A DNA stretch of 64,000 nucleotides from Ixodes scapularis. Its lineage: Eukaryota; Arthropoda; Arachnida; Ixodida; Ixodidae. Positions 34,366 to 45,523 of the stretch are shown here, in pieces. The notes beneath the pieces were generated by a model. The model saw only the letters and a list, made by a program, of their open reading frames with translations, was not told the DNA's origin and searched no databases. The first letter of the stretch is position 1. Every line of letters begins with the position of its first letter. The position numbers and the translations under genes were made by a program. The stretch is taken from positions 135,453,589-135,517,588 of the forward strand of contig NW_024609857.1 in assembly GCF_016920785.2 (NCBI RefSeq), written 5' to 3'.

Positions 34366-34650
34366 AACTGGGGTGTTTGTATGTTTATAAAGCCTCAACG
34401 TAGTGTGCCTTAACGGGAGATTGTCTCTCAGCTGTAGATGGGAACATCAGCCATTGCAGTACAACTGCTAGCCTGGGGTCTATAACGTGCATCACGAAGC
34501 AGGGATATACGTCATCACGCTGCTACGATACTCATCCAGATGGAAACGGGCGGAGGTGGGTATGGAACCCAGGATCCCTGGGTTCTGCAGCGCCAGCTTT
34601 TGCTCCAAAAGCTCCAAGCTTCTGTGGGCTAGCCCACTCGGCCATCAATC
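34366..34650 (-). mobile_element. tRNA-derived SINE (full length, minus)
   Basis: On the minus strand it begins with TGGCCGAGTGGGCTAGC (A-box region, 34645-34629). GGTTCCATACCC (B box, about 34570-34559) follows, then the body CGTTTCCATCTGGATGAG and GATGCACGTTATAGACCCCA, and a tail ending CTTTATAAACATACAAACA. It matches the SINE at 45524-45821. It resembles the tRNA-derived Ruka SINE of ixodid ticks. No target duplication was resolved. Confidence 0.8.
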
Positions 34651-34751
34651 CCCATTTTCAGAACCAACTTCGGCTTATTCGAATCGACAACATGCATTGC
34701 GTGCAATATATGCAGCAAATACGCGGTAGAACTGAGAAGCTCAGCAACAAG

Positions 34752-34961
34752 AGAGAGTATTCGCTGGCGGCCAGAGTCCGTAACCGCTGAGCGTGATATG
34801 AGGTCGAGCTTCCACGCTGCTTTTGCAACGTGCATTCCACACCATCAAGTTTGCCGGTCTTGCTGCCTGTAGTAGTGACAGCAATCTGAACGCGAGCAGT
34901 GAGTCGATGTTAGTTTGCAGTGAGTAGCGCTCTCAAATATGGCGTTCAGTGGCTACCGATT
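34752..34961. mobile_element. MITE, family A, copy 2
   Basis: Starts GAGAGAGTATTCGCTGGCGG and ends TATGGCGTTCAGTGGCTACC. The interior shares GCAACGTGCATTCCACACCATCAA with the copies at 46689 and 50211. Confidence 0.65.
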
Positions 34962-35806
34962 AACAGCGTAAGTTATTGTGAGCAGATGGATGAACTGTTG
35001 GTCTATAATCCTTGCGTTTTAAGCGCAAATGTTTGTTCGCCGGAAACTTCCTTCGCTTACTTGTAATGTTATTGAATTTGGTTCTGAGCCAAACATATCG
35101 AAAATAATCTACAGTTGCAATTTTCGTGCACAAATTCACGAATAAAATATCCGGCTGAAGCGGTGAATATGTTTGGAAAATAGTGTTCGCTATTAGTAAA
35201 ACTTTGGATATCACTGTTTATGACACTATTTAAAAGTACAAGTGTTTACTATCCCTGCAAATATCACCTGAATTAATATAATTGTTTGTGATTACGTTTT
35301 CTTGTGGGGCAAGATTCTAAACCACAATAACAAAGAAACTCAAAAAGTAGTACAGTACATACGCAAATCGGGCGATTCTGTGCTGAATTTTCATCTGTGC
35401 GTTCTATGACCGCTATATTTATGGCAGCTTATATTCTTCCACCTGCCGGAGAATTCACTTTCAGGAATTTCACCTGCAATCATTAATGCACTGACCAGCT
35501 TGGCCAATGTATTAATGACAGGGCACGTGAACATGACTGGTCACTTCGGTCAACCCCTGGGTGTCACCTCATTGTGCTGCTTGTGAATGCCAGCCCAAAT
35601 TCAGCAACAACACGATAATCGGGAGGGGCGCAAATAAAACCAAGAAATAATAATTAGAAGCGTATGCAGTAACAAAAGAGGGGCAAGGTGCATGCGTCAG
35701 AAAAAATCGGGTTTTCTTCACAAAAAAAAAAAAAGAAATTGCTTATCTTCACACGTGCTGAAGCGATAGTGTGGTTTACTTCGTTGGTGTTTTTTGAAGA
35801 AATGTT
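34962..35806. other. No gene seen
   Basis: AT-rich sequence with no recognised element. Confidence 0.4.
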
Positions 35807-36073
35807 TATACTTCGTTTCAGCTTAGGTGCGAGCGCGGCAGATGCTATGAGCCGAAGGGCCAGTCAAACAGTGAAAGAGGCACAACGTCATGGAGCGCTC
35901 TCTGCAGTTGATACGACTAGCCGGTGTTCGCCGTCTCTCTGTGCATTCTCCTCTGCCGGCTAGCCATATCAAGCGCAGAGAGCACGCCATTACGTTGCGC
36001 TTTTTGCGTTGTTTGATTCGCCCTTCCGCTCGTAACATCGGCCGCGCTCGGACCTATGGTGACATGAAGTATA
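35807..36073. mobile_element. Foldback MITE, TATACTTC family, copy 2
   Basis: The two halves (about 115 bp each, roughly 80% complementary by eye) pair from TATACTTCGTTTCA / TGACATGAAGTATA inward through GCGAGCGCGGC and CTAGCCGG. The centre is near 35940. A TA target site is plausible. Confidence 0.6.
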
Positions 36074-36720
36074 GTTGCGAGTCCAGCGCTTGTGTAGTTC
36101 GCATCTTCCCTTCGTCCTTGTCTATTATGGCGCCCTGTTTATTTCCGTTTACCAAGAATCCACTCGCCTACATCACGACACTAATCCATATTAAATTTTG
36201 TTTGTTGATGTAAGTCTCCTTGACACAACTTTCGTCGACACTAAAGTTTCATAGACACTCGGTACGTGGATTGAACGCTGTAGGAATATTACGTTACGCG
36301 TGTACCGCTGGGTCGCGTGTTACACCCCACCCGTTCACCCGTTCACTACACTTAAGGCAAAAGCTTGCGGCGGCTTATTAAAAAAAAAATCGTAGTGGCT
36401 TAGCACGGCTATTCCAGGAATGTATGTAGCGTAAGCTTAGGTTCAGCTGGTTATTCTTAGCTTTCCCGGTTGTCTAGGATTAGCTTGATTATCATGCTTA
36501 CTGCTGCTTCACTGAAACACACACGGTATGCCCATTATGTGACTACTTCGGGATCCGATGAGTTAAGCTTCTCCGCTCTTTTTATTAAGGAGGAGGCGCC
36601 GTGCAACCGAGCTTTCGGTTGCACGTCAAAAGATCCCCAGGTGGTCCAAATTAATCCTGAGTCCTCCACTGGGGCGTGCCAGATGCCCGTCGTTGGTTTG
36701 GCCAGCTGTTCGCCGTGTTG
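36074..36720. other. No gene seen
   Basis: No recognised element or coding motif. Confidence 0.4.
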
Positions 36721-37080
36721 TTAAAGAGCCTCTCACAGGCCCCAAAAAATTTTTTTTTTTTCATGCTACGCGTTGAAATGGCATATCAGGACATTACAAA
36801 AAAACATTGTTTCACTATAGAGTTGCGTAGTTTTTTTTTTATAAAAAATATAAATAGGAGGCCCAATTCAAAGTTCCCGCCGTGCACTGTGACGTAACAG
36901 TGTACCGCAAGGTGTCGGGGCGGTCAGAAGGGAGGCATCACCGGAAGTCACGTGAGTTGTATCCCTCCTCGTGCTTACCGCGAGCGCGTGTAATATTTTT
37001 TTTAAAAATATTTTTGTTATTCCCCGCACCTCCACGAGCGATCCAAGCAGACAAAGTTTCTTTGATTTGCTTTTCATCGC

Positions 37081-37626
37081 TTAAAGGGGTCATGAAACGA
37101 TTTTCCTACTTCTTCTTCCTTAGCTTTAATCCTCAACTCAAATGCGAATTGTGAAATCACGTGGTCGTGACATTCCTTCGGCACCGGTGCGATGACTCCT
37201 AGCTCCCACCGTGCTTTTTATGAACACCATGGAACTTGTCATTCCCCAGTGACAATAGGTTCCGTCAGGGCACTCATTGGCCACGAACGCGAATCCAAAT
37301 ATCCGTCGACGGATTGATTGTTGACGAGCGCATACGTCCGAGTGACGCAGTTCTCGTGTCCAATGCATGAGCTGGGCTCGGCTGACGTCAGTTTGGCGCC
37401 GGTGACGCGCTTTTCGAATCGCTGATGTATCATAGTGAAAAGGCGGAGAGCTTTCGAAGGCAAGAAGGTAAAAAATAGTCCGCTATATTTTCAAATGTTC
37501 GTACCGAAAAGCTGGCTTTTGACTTTCTAGCCTCTTCCTTTTGGCCAACAAAACGATATGCGATTAGTAAGGTCCCAATTTAAAATCATTCATCCCAACC
37601 GAAAATTCATTTCATGGCCCCTTTAA
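37081..37626. mobile_element. Nested TTAA MITE
   Basis: The ends TTAAAGGGGTCATGAAACGA and the complement TTAAAGGGGCCATGAAATGA have TTAA at both tips. At 546 bp it has no coding capacity. The shared TTAAAGGG tip suggests the same superfamily as the host element 36721-38547. Confidence 0.75.
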
Positions 37627-37680
37627 TGTTGCTGTAAAGGTAGAAGAAGCGGAGTCAGTGAACTGACGTAATCAACTACA

Positions 37681-37881
37681 ATGCCTAGAAGGTGCTGTGT
37701 GAGGGACTGTCCCGGTATTTCAGCAACTGAAGAAGAGATCACCCTGCATGCATTTCCGAGAGACATACATCGGCCGCAAGTGCACCTAGTAAAAAAGTTC
37801 TATTCATGTTCTAGACAAAATGCGTACTTTGTGCTCGACGTTTACTTGTACTTGGTACACAAGCCAGTTCGTATTCTTTAG
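37681..37881 (+). pseudogene. THAP-domain N-terminal fragment
   Basis: The 66-codon frame starts MPRRCCVRDCPGI and continues TLHAFPRDIHRPQ. This matches the N-terminal half of THAP zinc fingers (Met-Pro start, C-x4-C, then the F-P block). The second half (C-x2-H) is not found in frame; the frame ends at 37881. It lies inside the TTAA-bounded element, so it is probably the first exon or remnant of a transposase. A co-opted host THAP gene fragment is less likely. Confidence 0.55.
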
Positions 37882-38651
37882 ACGGCAGGAATCTTTAGCC
37901 TGGAAAGTATCCGATGGTTCAACGACATCGGTGTCTGAACCTTCAGCAATGCGATCGGGCATGTCGTACGCTAGCAATCCTAATTTCTGCGAGCGTTCTA
38001 AATTTTTTTTTTCAAAACTTGATAGCTTGTTTTGCGCCCAGTATAGCCCTGTATCATCGGACTGACGGCATGCACTCGTACACTGGCTTGTACTCGCAAC
38101 GGTTTCATCATTGTCCTCTATTACGTCGATCCACTGACTCTTCGTCCTCAAATTTTACAGCACGCAAACTAACCAACGGTGCAGCGATAAAGAGCCAGTG
38201 GAACTGAAACTTCGTTTTCTACAATCGCTCGTACAAAAAGCATAATGAAAAAAAAAAATCTTAGGCACGGTCACGGAGAGCGCGAGGAGTGAAACTCGCG
38301 TGACTTCCGGTGAACCCACTTTTAGTGACGTGGGTCGATGCCTCCCTTCTGACCGCCCCGACACCTTGCGGTACACTGTTACGTCACAGTGCATGGCGGG
38401 AACTTTGAATTGGGCCTAGTATTTCTATTTTTTTATAAAAAAGACTACGCAACTCTATAGTGAAAGATGTTTTTTGTAATTTCCTGACATGCCATTTTAA
38501 CGCCTGGAATTAAAAAAAAATGTTTTGGCGTGTCAGAGGCCCTTTAAGTATCAGGCAACCAAGCTGCGGCCCAGAACAACCAGACAGCGCGAGCCATGAT
38601 CTCGAGCGGGTGTGTGCGCGCGGCGCGTGCATCGGGGACTGACCTAGGCGC

Positions 38652-38690
38652 TAATGCCACTAAATAAGCTAGGCTTATTTAGTGGCTCTA
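38652..38690. mobile_element. 39-bp hAT relic with intact 8-bp TSD
   Basis: TAATGCCACTAAATAA and the complementary TAGAGCCACTAAATAA face each other with 7 bases between. Both sides are flanked by CTAGGCGC (38644-38651 and 38691-38698). The ends match those of the 365-bp element at 49778-50142, so this is a minimal deletion derivative of that family. Confidence 0.75.
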
Positions 38691-38751
38691 CTAGGCGCCA
38701 TACCAGTTCTGCCCGTTCCGTCACTGCTCCTTGCGCATGCGCAGCACGGCT

Positions 38752-40451
38752 AGAGTGTACTAGAAGGGACGAGTGGGGCTACCGAAGTGCTATTTCGGTA
38801 CCTCCGCATGCGGAAAAAACCGGCTAGCACAAGCCACTTCGCTCATAGCGCCCGAAAGGGCGCTACGAGCGAAGTGGTTTGGATTAGCCGTTTTTTTTTT
38901 TTATGAAAAATGTGTTTCGTTCCAAACCCGAGCAAGCTCGACCGGCACACTGGTCAAGGTCATAGAAGCAATAGAACGCTGGACTATATTTTTATACAAC
39001 CTAGACATCAGACGTCACGTACATAAAGTCACCGCGACCAGACTTGTTGTCACAACGTCATGTGACATCAGGACGACGCCTTGACGCCAACGTGGTCATC
39101 GACGTTGACAAAGTGCATTACACGACATCAAGACTGCGTTCTGACGTCATATTGCGTTGACAACGACGACGATATCAACGTTGACATTGATGACGACGAC
39201 GACAACGTTACGGGGCGTCAAGATGACGGCGTCCTTGTCAATGCGACGTCATAAGGACGTTCGGTGTCAGTCCGTCAACGTTGTTGACGTCATCATCGAT
39301 GAAGTCTTAACGACGTTACATGACGCCAAGGCTTCGTCGTAACTGCGCGTCGACGTTAGTGCTTGCGAAGGAGACGACGTTACACGCCGTCAAGGCTTCA
39401 TTTTGACGTCGACGTTACCGATGACGTCAGGACGACGTTAACGTGACGTCATAGCGATGTTTGACGTTGCGTGGGTCTTCGACGTCAACGTCGGCATCGA
39501 CGACCACGTCCATGTCGTCCTCAACGCGGTGCGCGACGTTAGGACCGCGTTGCAACGGCGACTGGATGTCGCGTAACGGCGTGGTTCTTAACGCGACGCG
39601 ATGTCACGACCGCGTCACAACGGCGACTTGATGTCGCGTAACGTCGTTGTCCTAAACGCGATGTCACGACTGCGTCACAACGGCACTTGATGTCGCCGAA
39701 CGTCATCGTCCTCGCCGTGACAGGATGTCACGACGGCCTTACGACAGCATCTTGGCGTCGCGTAACGTCGTCGCGTCGTGGTGCTTTGACGTTACCTCTG
39801 ACGTCAAAATCATAACAAATACAATATAGACCCTAACCCCCCATTCACACTGGAAGCAGATCCGCGTTCACGAAGCGGTTGCGAAAGCGGTTGTATAAAG
39901 ATCCAGTGCAATTGCACGCGCATTTGATGTCATCGTGTGCGCGTGCAATTGTACTGAATCCTTATTCAACCGCGTTCGCAACCGCTTTGCGAACGCGGAT
40001 CCGCTTCCAGTGTGAATGAGCCCTAAGAGGCAATTGCCTATTAGCGGCGAGATGTTTCGGTGGCGCCCTCCTATGGTTCCCCCTTGTGACGTCATTACCT
40101 TGCGAACAACAAGTTCGATGGTGTTTGTAAATAGCATGGTGGAAGCCTGAAATCATTGCGCTCTCGAAGCAACACTGCCAACACCGTCGAAATTAAAGTT
40201 CTTTCATTCGTCTTATATCCGTCGATGGTATACCCTTTCCGACGTCATAGTCAGCTTTTGGGCCAATCGTGGAAGGCCGACCACAGCGACGCTTTCGGTC
40301 GCGCTCGTCCGAGCGACCGACACAGGTCAAGGGTATACCTTGACCTGTGTCGTTGCTCGATCGCACGCAGCGAAGGTGGCGCTGCGATCGAAGTGGCTTG
40401 AGCATGACCGGAGCCTGTAGCTCGTCCCACTCGTACTTTCTAGTACACTCT
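38752..40451. mobile_element. Foldback/Mutator-like element, copy 1
   Basis: The ends AGAGTGTACTAG and CTAGTACACTCT are perfect inverted repeats, flanked by the 9-bp duplication AGCACGGCT (38743-38751 and 40452-40460). 9-bp duplications are typical of Mutator-like and Foldback elements. The core (about 39020-39800) is dense in GACGTC/GACGTT motifs that read as a degenerate tandem repeat. The flank has a GCTACGAGCGAAGTGG hairpin near 38845. A second copy lies inverted at 48274-50151. A 177-bp MITE is inserted at 39842-40018. No transposase is encoded. Confidence 0.85.
39842..40018. mobile_element. 177-bp palindromic MITE, family B, copy 1
   Basis: The ends are CATTCACACTGGAAGC and its complement. 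The halves pair along almost their whole length (GATCCGCGTTC, GCGGTTGTATAAAGATCCAG, GCAATTGCACGCGC). A copy of the same length is at 47568-47744. Confidence 0.8.
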
Positions 40452-40460
40452 AGCACGGCT

Positions 40461-41859
40461 CTCGAGGAGCCACGCGAAACTGCTCAACCTCGGCCAGTGT
40501 AGCTTACGCTACAAAATCTCACTCGACCTGCCCCATTCTTACACGCCGCTTCGCGGCGACAGTCTGGGGCGGCTCATTACAGAAAAAGCCAACCTGAGCT
40601 GTTGATGCATCAATTTGAGGTGACTCCTGATAGAAGTTCAGAAAAACTACTCTAGAATGGAAAGTTGGGCGGGGTGGTATGAATCCATCTTGAAAAACAG
40701 CCCGAATAACACACGGACAAGAAGGGGAGAACACACAGGACGAGACGCTGGTCCTCGTCCTGTGTGTTTTCTCCTTCTTGTCCGTGTGTTATTCGCGCTG
40801 TTTTTCAATATAAAAACTACTCTCCCAAATTCCGGGAAAATAGACGCTACCTATAGTTTTAGGGTATACTGCTGAAGGTGCTTAGCTTTTACGTGATGTG
40901 CTTTAGAACAGCCCGGGACTATTTAACTCGTTTTCTTGTTTGAGCTTGCGTGTACAGTCTGGTTGATATGTAATTATCATTTAACGCTGAACTAGGACAA
41001 GCCGGGAAAGTGGACAGTTTCAGCGGGGTTTTGAAGACTCACCTCCCATTATATATGCCGGCTTGGGAAAAATGTTCTGGACCGGAGTTGGTGTTATCCC
41101 CATGAACAAGGTCCCGAGCTTCGAGAGAACCCTTGGATGTCTTTCTTCTCTCTAGAGACGAAAAAGAAAAAAAGGTACATATCCAAAACACACGTGAATC
41201 TGTATAGCCCTGACCAATGTTAGCCCCGACAATATTCACATAGATTTATTGAGTGAGAGTTTACTTTGGGGTTCTGCATAACTGCGTTTATAGCCCACAA
41301 ACGATATATAATTTTACTACAAATTGACCGCTAATGCCACGCTCCCATTTAAGTCACATTTCCGGCCGTCATGGTATCCTCTCTATTGAGTTGATCGTGT
41401 ACCAAATACAATATCGGCAGAAGATCGAACTATAGAGGGTACTTTATCTCGCTGGTTGTTACTTGTTGTCATCACAAGCTGGTGTTTAATAACACACCAT
41501 AACAAAGAAATTGAGCCTCGCCTAGCAAGGTCTGGGGAGGATAAAGAAGAAGCTACCGACGAGATGGGACGCGATTTTCTGAGCTCTTCGAAGGAAACGA
41601 CCAGAACCGAGCTGCAAATTTCGGGCTCATTATTCGGCCTCCCTAGATCAGTTTTCTCACCGGGAGGATTAAGAGAACGGCCCACTACTTCGAGCAACGT
41701 TCCAGCCGCCAATGTAAGCAGCCAGTTCGAAGCCATCGTGACGAGACCGGCAAGTCTTGCCACTCCGACACTGAAAAAACCAACGATGGAGTGCGCCGCC
41801 GTTGTATGCTTTGGTGAGCCCTCCACAATTCCAAACACAACTTTTTCAGTTGAACAAGC
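40461..41859. other. No gene seen; contains a hairpin
   Basis: Aside from the hairpin at 40690-40808 nothing is recognised. The right half may contain the 5' untranslated region of the LINE whose ORF1 starts at 41860. Confidence 0.4.
40690..40808. repeat. Purine-strand hairpin
   Basis: TTGAAAAACAGCCCGAATAA at 40690 is complementary to the right end at 40808. Arms of about 55 bp pair with few mismatches (CACGGACAAGAAGGGGAGAA / CTCCTTCTTGTCCGTG), with a short loop near 40750. It is similar in design to the hairpins at 731-915 and 5883-5977. Confidence 0.75.
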
Positions 41860-43200
41860 TTGAAGGTCCCGTTTCGCGAGTATCCCGAGAGAAAACCTTT
41901 TAGACATATTCAAAGACATACTTGTAAATTCCACGAAATTGTGCCACCCAAAAGGAAGAGGAAGAAATCGGCTTTTAACAAAGCTAAGATAAACCCTCTA
42001 GGTACAAATCAAACGCAAGTGCCGGCTGTCGTCGGCACCGCGCCCATTCCAGTCACACCGCCGCATGCACTGGAGAACAAGCGCGCCAGTTCGATGCCTG
42101 TGGGGACACTCGCACATCCAACGAACGCAGTCAGCGAGATGCCCCCTGCTACACAAGAGGAACCTGAGGACATGGTTGGCTGGACCCAGGTGACGTATAA
42201 GAAAAAAAGGAAACGGGTCCGAAGGGACCCAGCACAGCAAACTTCCGAGGAAGCCAAGTCAACCCGGCGCTGGCAGTACCAGTATAAGATCCGTTTGGCG
42301 CGTTCACAAATTTCGATCAAGTCCCTACTTCCACTACTCAAAATGCACCACCTCTCGGGCACTCACAACTCCACGGCCTACACAATGCATCTCACAGAAA
42401 AGGCTGACATGATATCAGTCCACACAGGTTCTCAAGAGTCAGCCGAGACTCTTGAGAAGATTACAGAGATCGGAAGAGAAGAAAAAGGCAAGACACCCAT
42501 ACAAGTCTTCATGACTTATGGCAATACACACAGCAAGGGTGTCATTTATGACATATATTACAAGGAAGAGGACCCGCAAGACGACGTCTTCAATTCGAAA
42601 ATTAAGTCAGAAGAGCCTGACGTGGTGACCGCTCGAAGACTTGGCAAGTCAAACACGGCGGTCCTCACGTTTGACGGAGAGAAAACGCCTCGATTCGTTC
42701 TTTACAGCAAGAGGTACATGCGGGTATTTCCGCTCAAACCAAAAGCAGTAACCTGTGGGCACTGCCGCTGTCTAGGACACAAGTTCGATATATGCCCGAA
42801 TACGGCAGTGTGCCCTATACGCGGAACCGACCATCCAAGACCAACGGACCCGACCCAGGGAGCTGGGTGTACCGACACTACACCCTACTGCCAGGAATGT
42901 AAAAAGAAGGGCCACCTCGGAACCGACCGCAAATTCCCCACATGGCAGGAAACCAACAAACGCAAGCGGAAAGACATCAAGAGTTTCAGAGAACAGCACA
43001 GGCTACAACAGCAACAACAGGAGATAGCAAATAGAGCCGTTAAGACGCCGCTGCCGCCCAGTGAGAAACTAAGGGCCAACAAGGTCATGCAGGGTCTCTG
43101 GGGACCACCGTTACCATCGCCAACGGCAGAAGCACAAGAATTGCGCAACACGTGCAACTTCCTCAAGGCAGAGCTAAACAGGCTCAACACCATCTTCTAG
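41860..43200 (+). CDS. LINE ORF1 (gag-like zinc-knuckle protein)
   Basis: The uninterrupted frame is 446 codons. A basic patch (KKKRKRVRRDP, about residue 112) follows a WTQVTYKK segment typical of LINE ORF1 proteins. The central region (residues 150-290) is undefined. A zinc knuckle CGHCRCLGHKFDIC lies at about residues 298-311. Two degenerate cysteine clusters follow (CPIRGTDH and CQECKKKGHLG), each missing one ligand. The C-terminus is Gln-rich then helical. The first Met is taken as the start; a later Met near residue 78 is also possible. ORF1 proteins bind the element's RNA. The open frame suggests a fairly recent copy, but ORF2 is damaged. Confidence 0.75.
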   Translation: MKVPFREYPERKPFRHIQRHTCKFHEIVPPKRKRKKSAFNKAKINPLGTNQTQVPAVVGTAPIPVTPPHALENKRASSMPVGTLAHPTNAVSEMPPATQEEPEDMVGWTQVTYKKKRKRVRRDPAQQTSEEAKSTRRWQYQYKIRLARSQISIKSLLPLLKMHHLSGTHNSTAYTMHLTEKADMISVHTGSQESAETLEKITEIGREEKGKTPIQVFMTYGNTHSKGVIYDIYYKEEDPQDDVFNSKIKSEEPDVVTARRLGKSNTAVLTFDGEKTPRFVLYSKRYMRVFPLKPKAVTCGHCRCLGHKFDICPNTAVCPIRGTDHPRPTDPTQGAGCTDTTPYCQECKKKGHLGTDRKFPTWQETNKRKRKDIKSFREQHRLQQQQQEIANRAVKTPLPPSEKLRANKVMQGLWGPPLPSPTAEAQELRNTCNFLKAELNRLNTIF

Positions 43201-45523
43201 TCTCTACAGGAGGAAAACAAGAAGTACAGAGAATACGCCAATCATCAACGGGCACTTGCAGCCAAATTCTTAAAGGGAAAATGATTAAGGTACCCCAGTG
43301 GAACTGTCAGGGTCTTCGCAAACGGGCTGCGGAGCTTCGGATACGACTCCTGGACAAGCCCGATGAACGTCCTGACGTAATGCTGCTTCAGGAAACTAAC
43401 ACGTCAAACATCAACTTTAGCGGCTCCACAGCCTACTCCAGTCCATCAATCACATTCAAGCGCCCGGGCCACCCGGCTTCCCCACCAGGAAAAGCTAATG
43501 TCTACGCGAGGAGCGACTGGCATCAACACCAGGTCGACCTTGCTCCATACTGGGGTGAACAAAAACAAGTGGTTGCAGTTCGCGGAACGGTTCAGCAGAC
43601 GAACCACATTTTTGTGTCCATCTACTACAGACCGCTTATAGACAAGACACATAGAAGAAACCACGGACGGATCGCTCACCTGCACGATCTATACCCCCGA
43701 GGGCAGAAGCACTACGGCGGAGTCTACAACCACCAACACCAAACGTGGGGCTACGCAGAATTTTCGACCGGAGCGGAAGATCTAATAGGTGAGATGCAAA
43801 CATTCCGTTTGCAATTGGCGAACAAGAAAGGAACCAAGAAAAGACTGGGAGGAGCCGGAGAGAAGGACACAACACCGGATCCATCATGGACGACAAATCA
43901 GTACATACAGCATCAAAAATGGAAGTGTCTCCTAGACCCATGGGGTAGCGATCTCTTCCCCATTCTCTTCGAGTTCTCGCTCACAAAGAAGGTAAAGAAC
44001 ATGAAGAAAAAAAAAAAAAGGAGCGACCAAGACCGTTCACTGGGGCAGGTTCAGGGAAGTTTTGAGGGAGGGCAAATCAGAAGGGTCCAGCCTCGAGAGC
44101 CTCCTCAGAAGCGCGCAGCAGGAAGCTATAATCAAGACAAACGCCGAAGAAGACGCTCCTAACACATATATTTTCCTTCTCAACCTCTGGGCCAAGCAAC
44201 TGCAAGCGGTGCAGATGTACCGAAAGGGCGCAAAACCCCAGAAGGCAGGCGAGTCATTACTAGAGCGACGGTGGAAGCAAAGGTGCACGCCCAAAAACTA
44301 GACTCACGCCGCTGGCTAGATTACAGCACTTCACTTTCGGACAAGACCTCGATCACGAAGCTCCGGGTTGCGAGTCGACCCTTGCTCGGAAAAAAGAAGA
44401 CTAAAGGAGCGACGCAGATACTAGCTCTCAAACTGGACATGTTTGAGGAACAGTTGTCCTGATTGTCGGGAGGTCTCTTCTTTCCTCAACCTGACCTAAC
44501 CGGCTGCACCTCCCCTTACTATCAAGAAAATCTGGCTCCCCATCACGAGATCGACCGTCTCATTACCTGCGGAGAACTCAAGTGCGCCTTGAATCAAGGG
44601 AAGTTGCTATGGTTATGCTGCGAAACCGCCAAGACAACACGAAAGAACAACTCCTAGACCTGATCAACGCGATCTGGGAAACTGGCAAACTTCCTCAGCA
44701 GTGGAAGCACTCCCTCATTATTCCGATTCCCCAGCCGGGCACAGAGAAAGGTGCACTCTCCAGCTACAGGCCAATCTCTTTGACGTCATGCACATGCAAG
44801 CTGATGGAACGAATGGTACTTGCAAGAATCATATGACATCTGCAATCTACGGATTCTTTCCACTTCCCACAGACTAGCTTTGGACCATGTCCCGGAACGC
44901 AAGAAAGCCTCGCCCTCATATTGGCTGATATAATACGAAACATCAACCCTGACCGCGCAACCATCAGAACAATTGTGGCGATTGATGCCAAGAAAGCTTT
45001 TGACTCGGTCCTACACGCATCGGTCATTAGCGAAGCCCGAAGATTCGGCATAGTCGGAAGGCCGCTGAACTTTGTGAAGAGCTTCCTGGAAGGAAGAACG
45101 TTCTCGGTACGCTGCGGCTCGCACGACATCGAACCGAGAGCGAACCGAGTAGGAGTCCCACAAGGCTCCGTGCTCTCACAAACGCTCTTTAATATCGCGA
45201 TGCCAGTCCTGCCTCACGAACTTGCAAAGATCCCCAACTTGGGCTTCACCGTGTACGCGGACGACGTCTCGATATGGACCAAGAACGACGGCATTGCAAG
45301 ACAGCAAGACACTCTACAAGCGGGCCTGGATACAATCGAAACCCACCTATGCAGGGTAAAACTGCAAGTCTCTCCGGAGAAAACCAACTACACCATAATG
45401 GCCCCAAAAAGGCACCGTCTCGCCAAGGTTGAAGAACAACTAAACCTCGTTCTTGCAGGCAATCGAATTGAGCCATCCACGTCAGTCAATATATTAGGGA
45501 TGACGATCGAGGCGGCCGGCAAG

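Larger units (their letters stand above)
36721..38547. mobile_element. Kolobok-like DNA element (TTAA, THAP exon), non-autonomous
   Basis: The ends TTAAAGAGCCTCT (36721) and the complement TTAAAGGGCCTCT (38547) start inverted repeats of about 240 bp, roughly 90% identical by eye. A 25-bp indel near the GGCATC segment separates the arms. TTAA at both termini is the expected target duplication for Kolobok and piggyBac elements. Kolobok transposases are reported to carry a THAP zinc finger, and a THAP-like N-terminus is encoded inside (37681). A smaller TTAA element is nested at 37081-37626. No DDE domain is visible, so the copy cannot be autonomous. Confidence 0.7.

Noticed and set aside
37804..38151. 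115-codon minus-strand frame overlapping the THAP-like exon
   Set aside because: It is acidic and plausible-looking but opposes the THAP frame and has no known domain. The THAP start has a recognised motif, so I preferred that strand.
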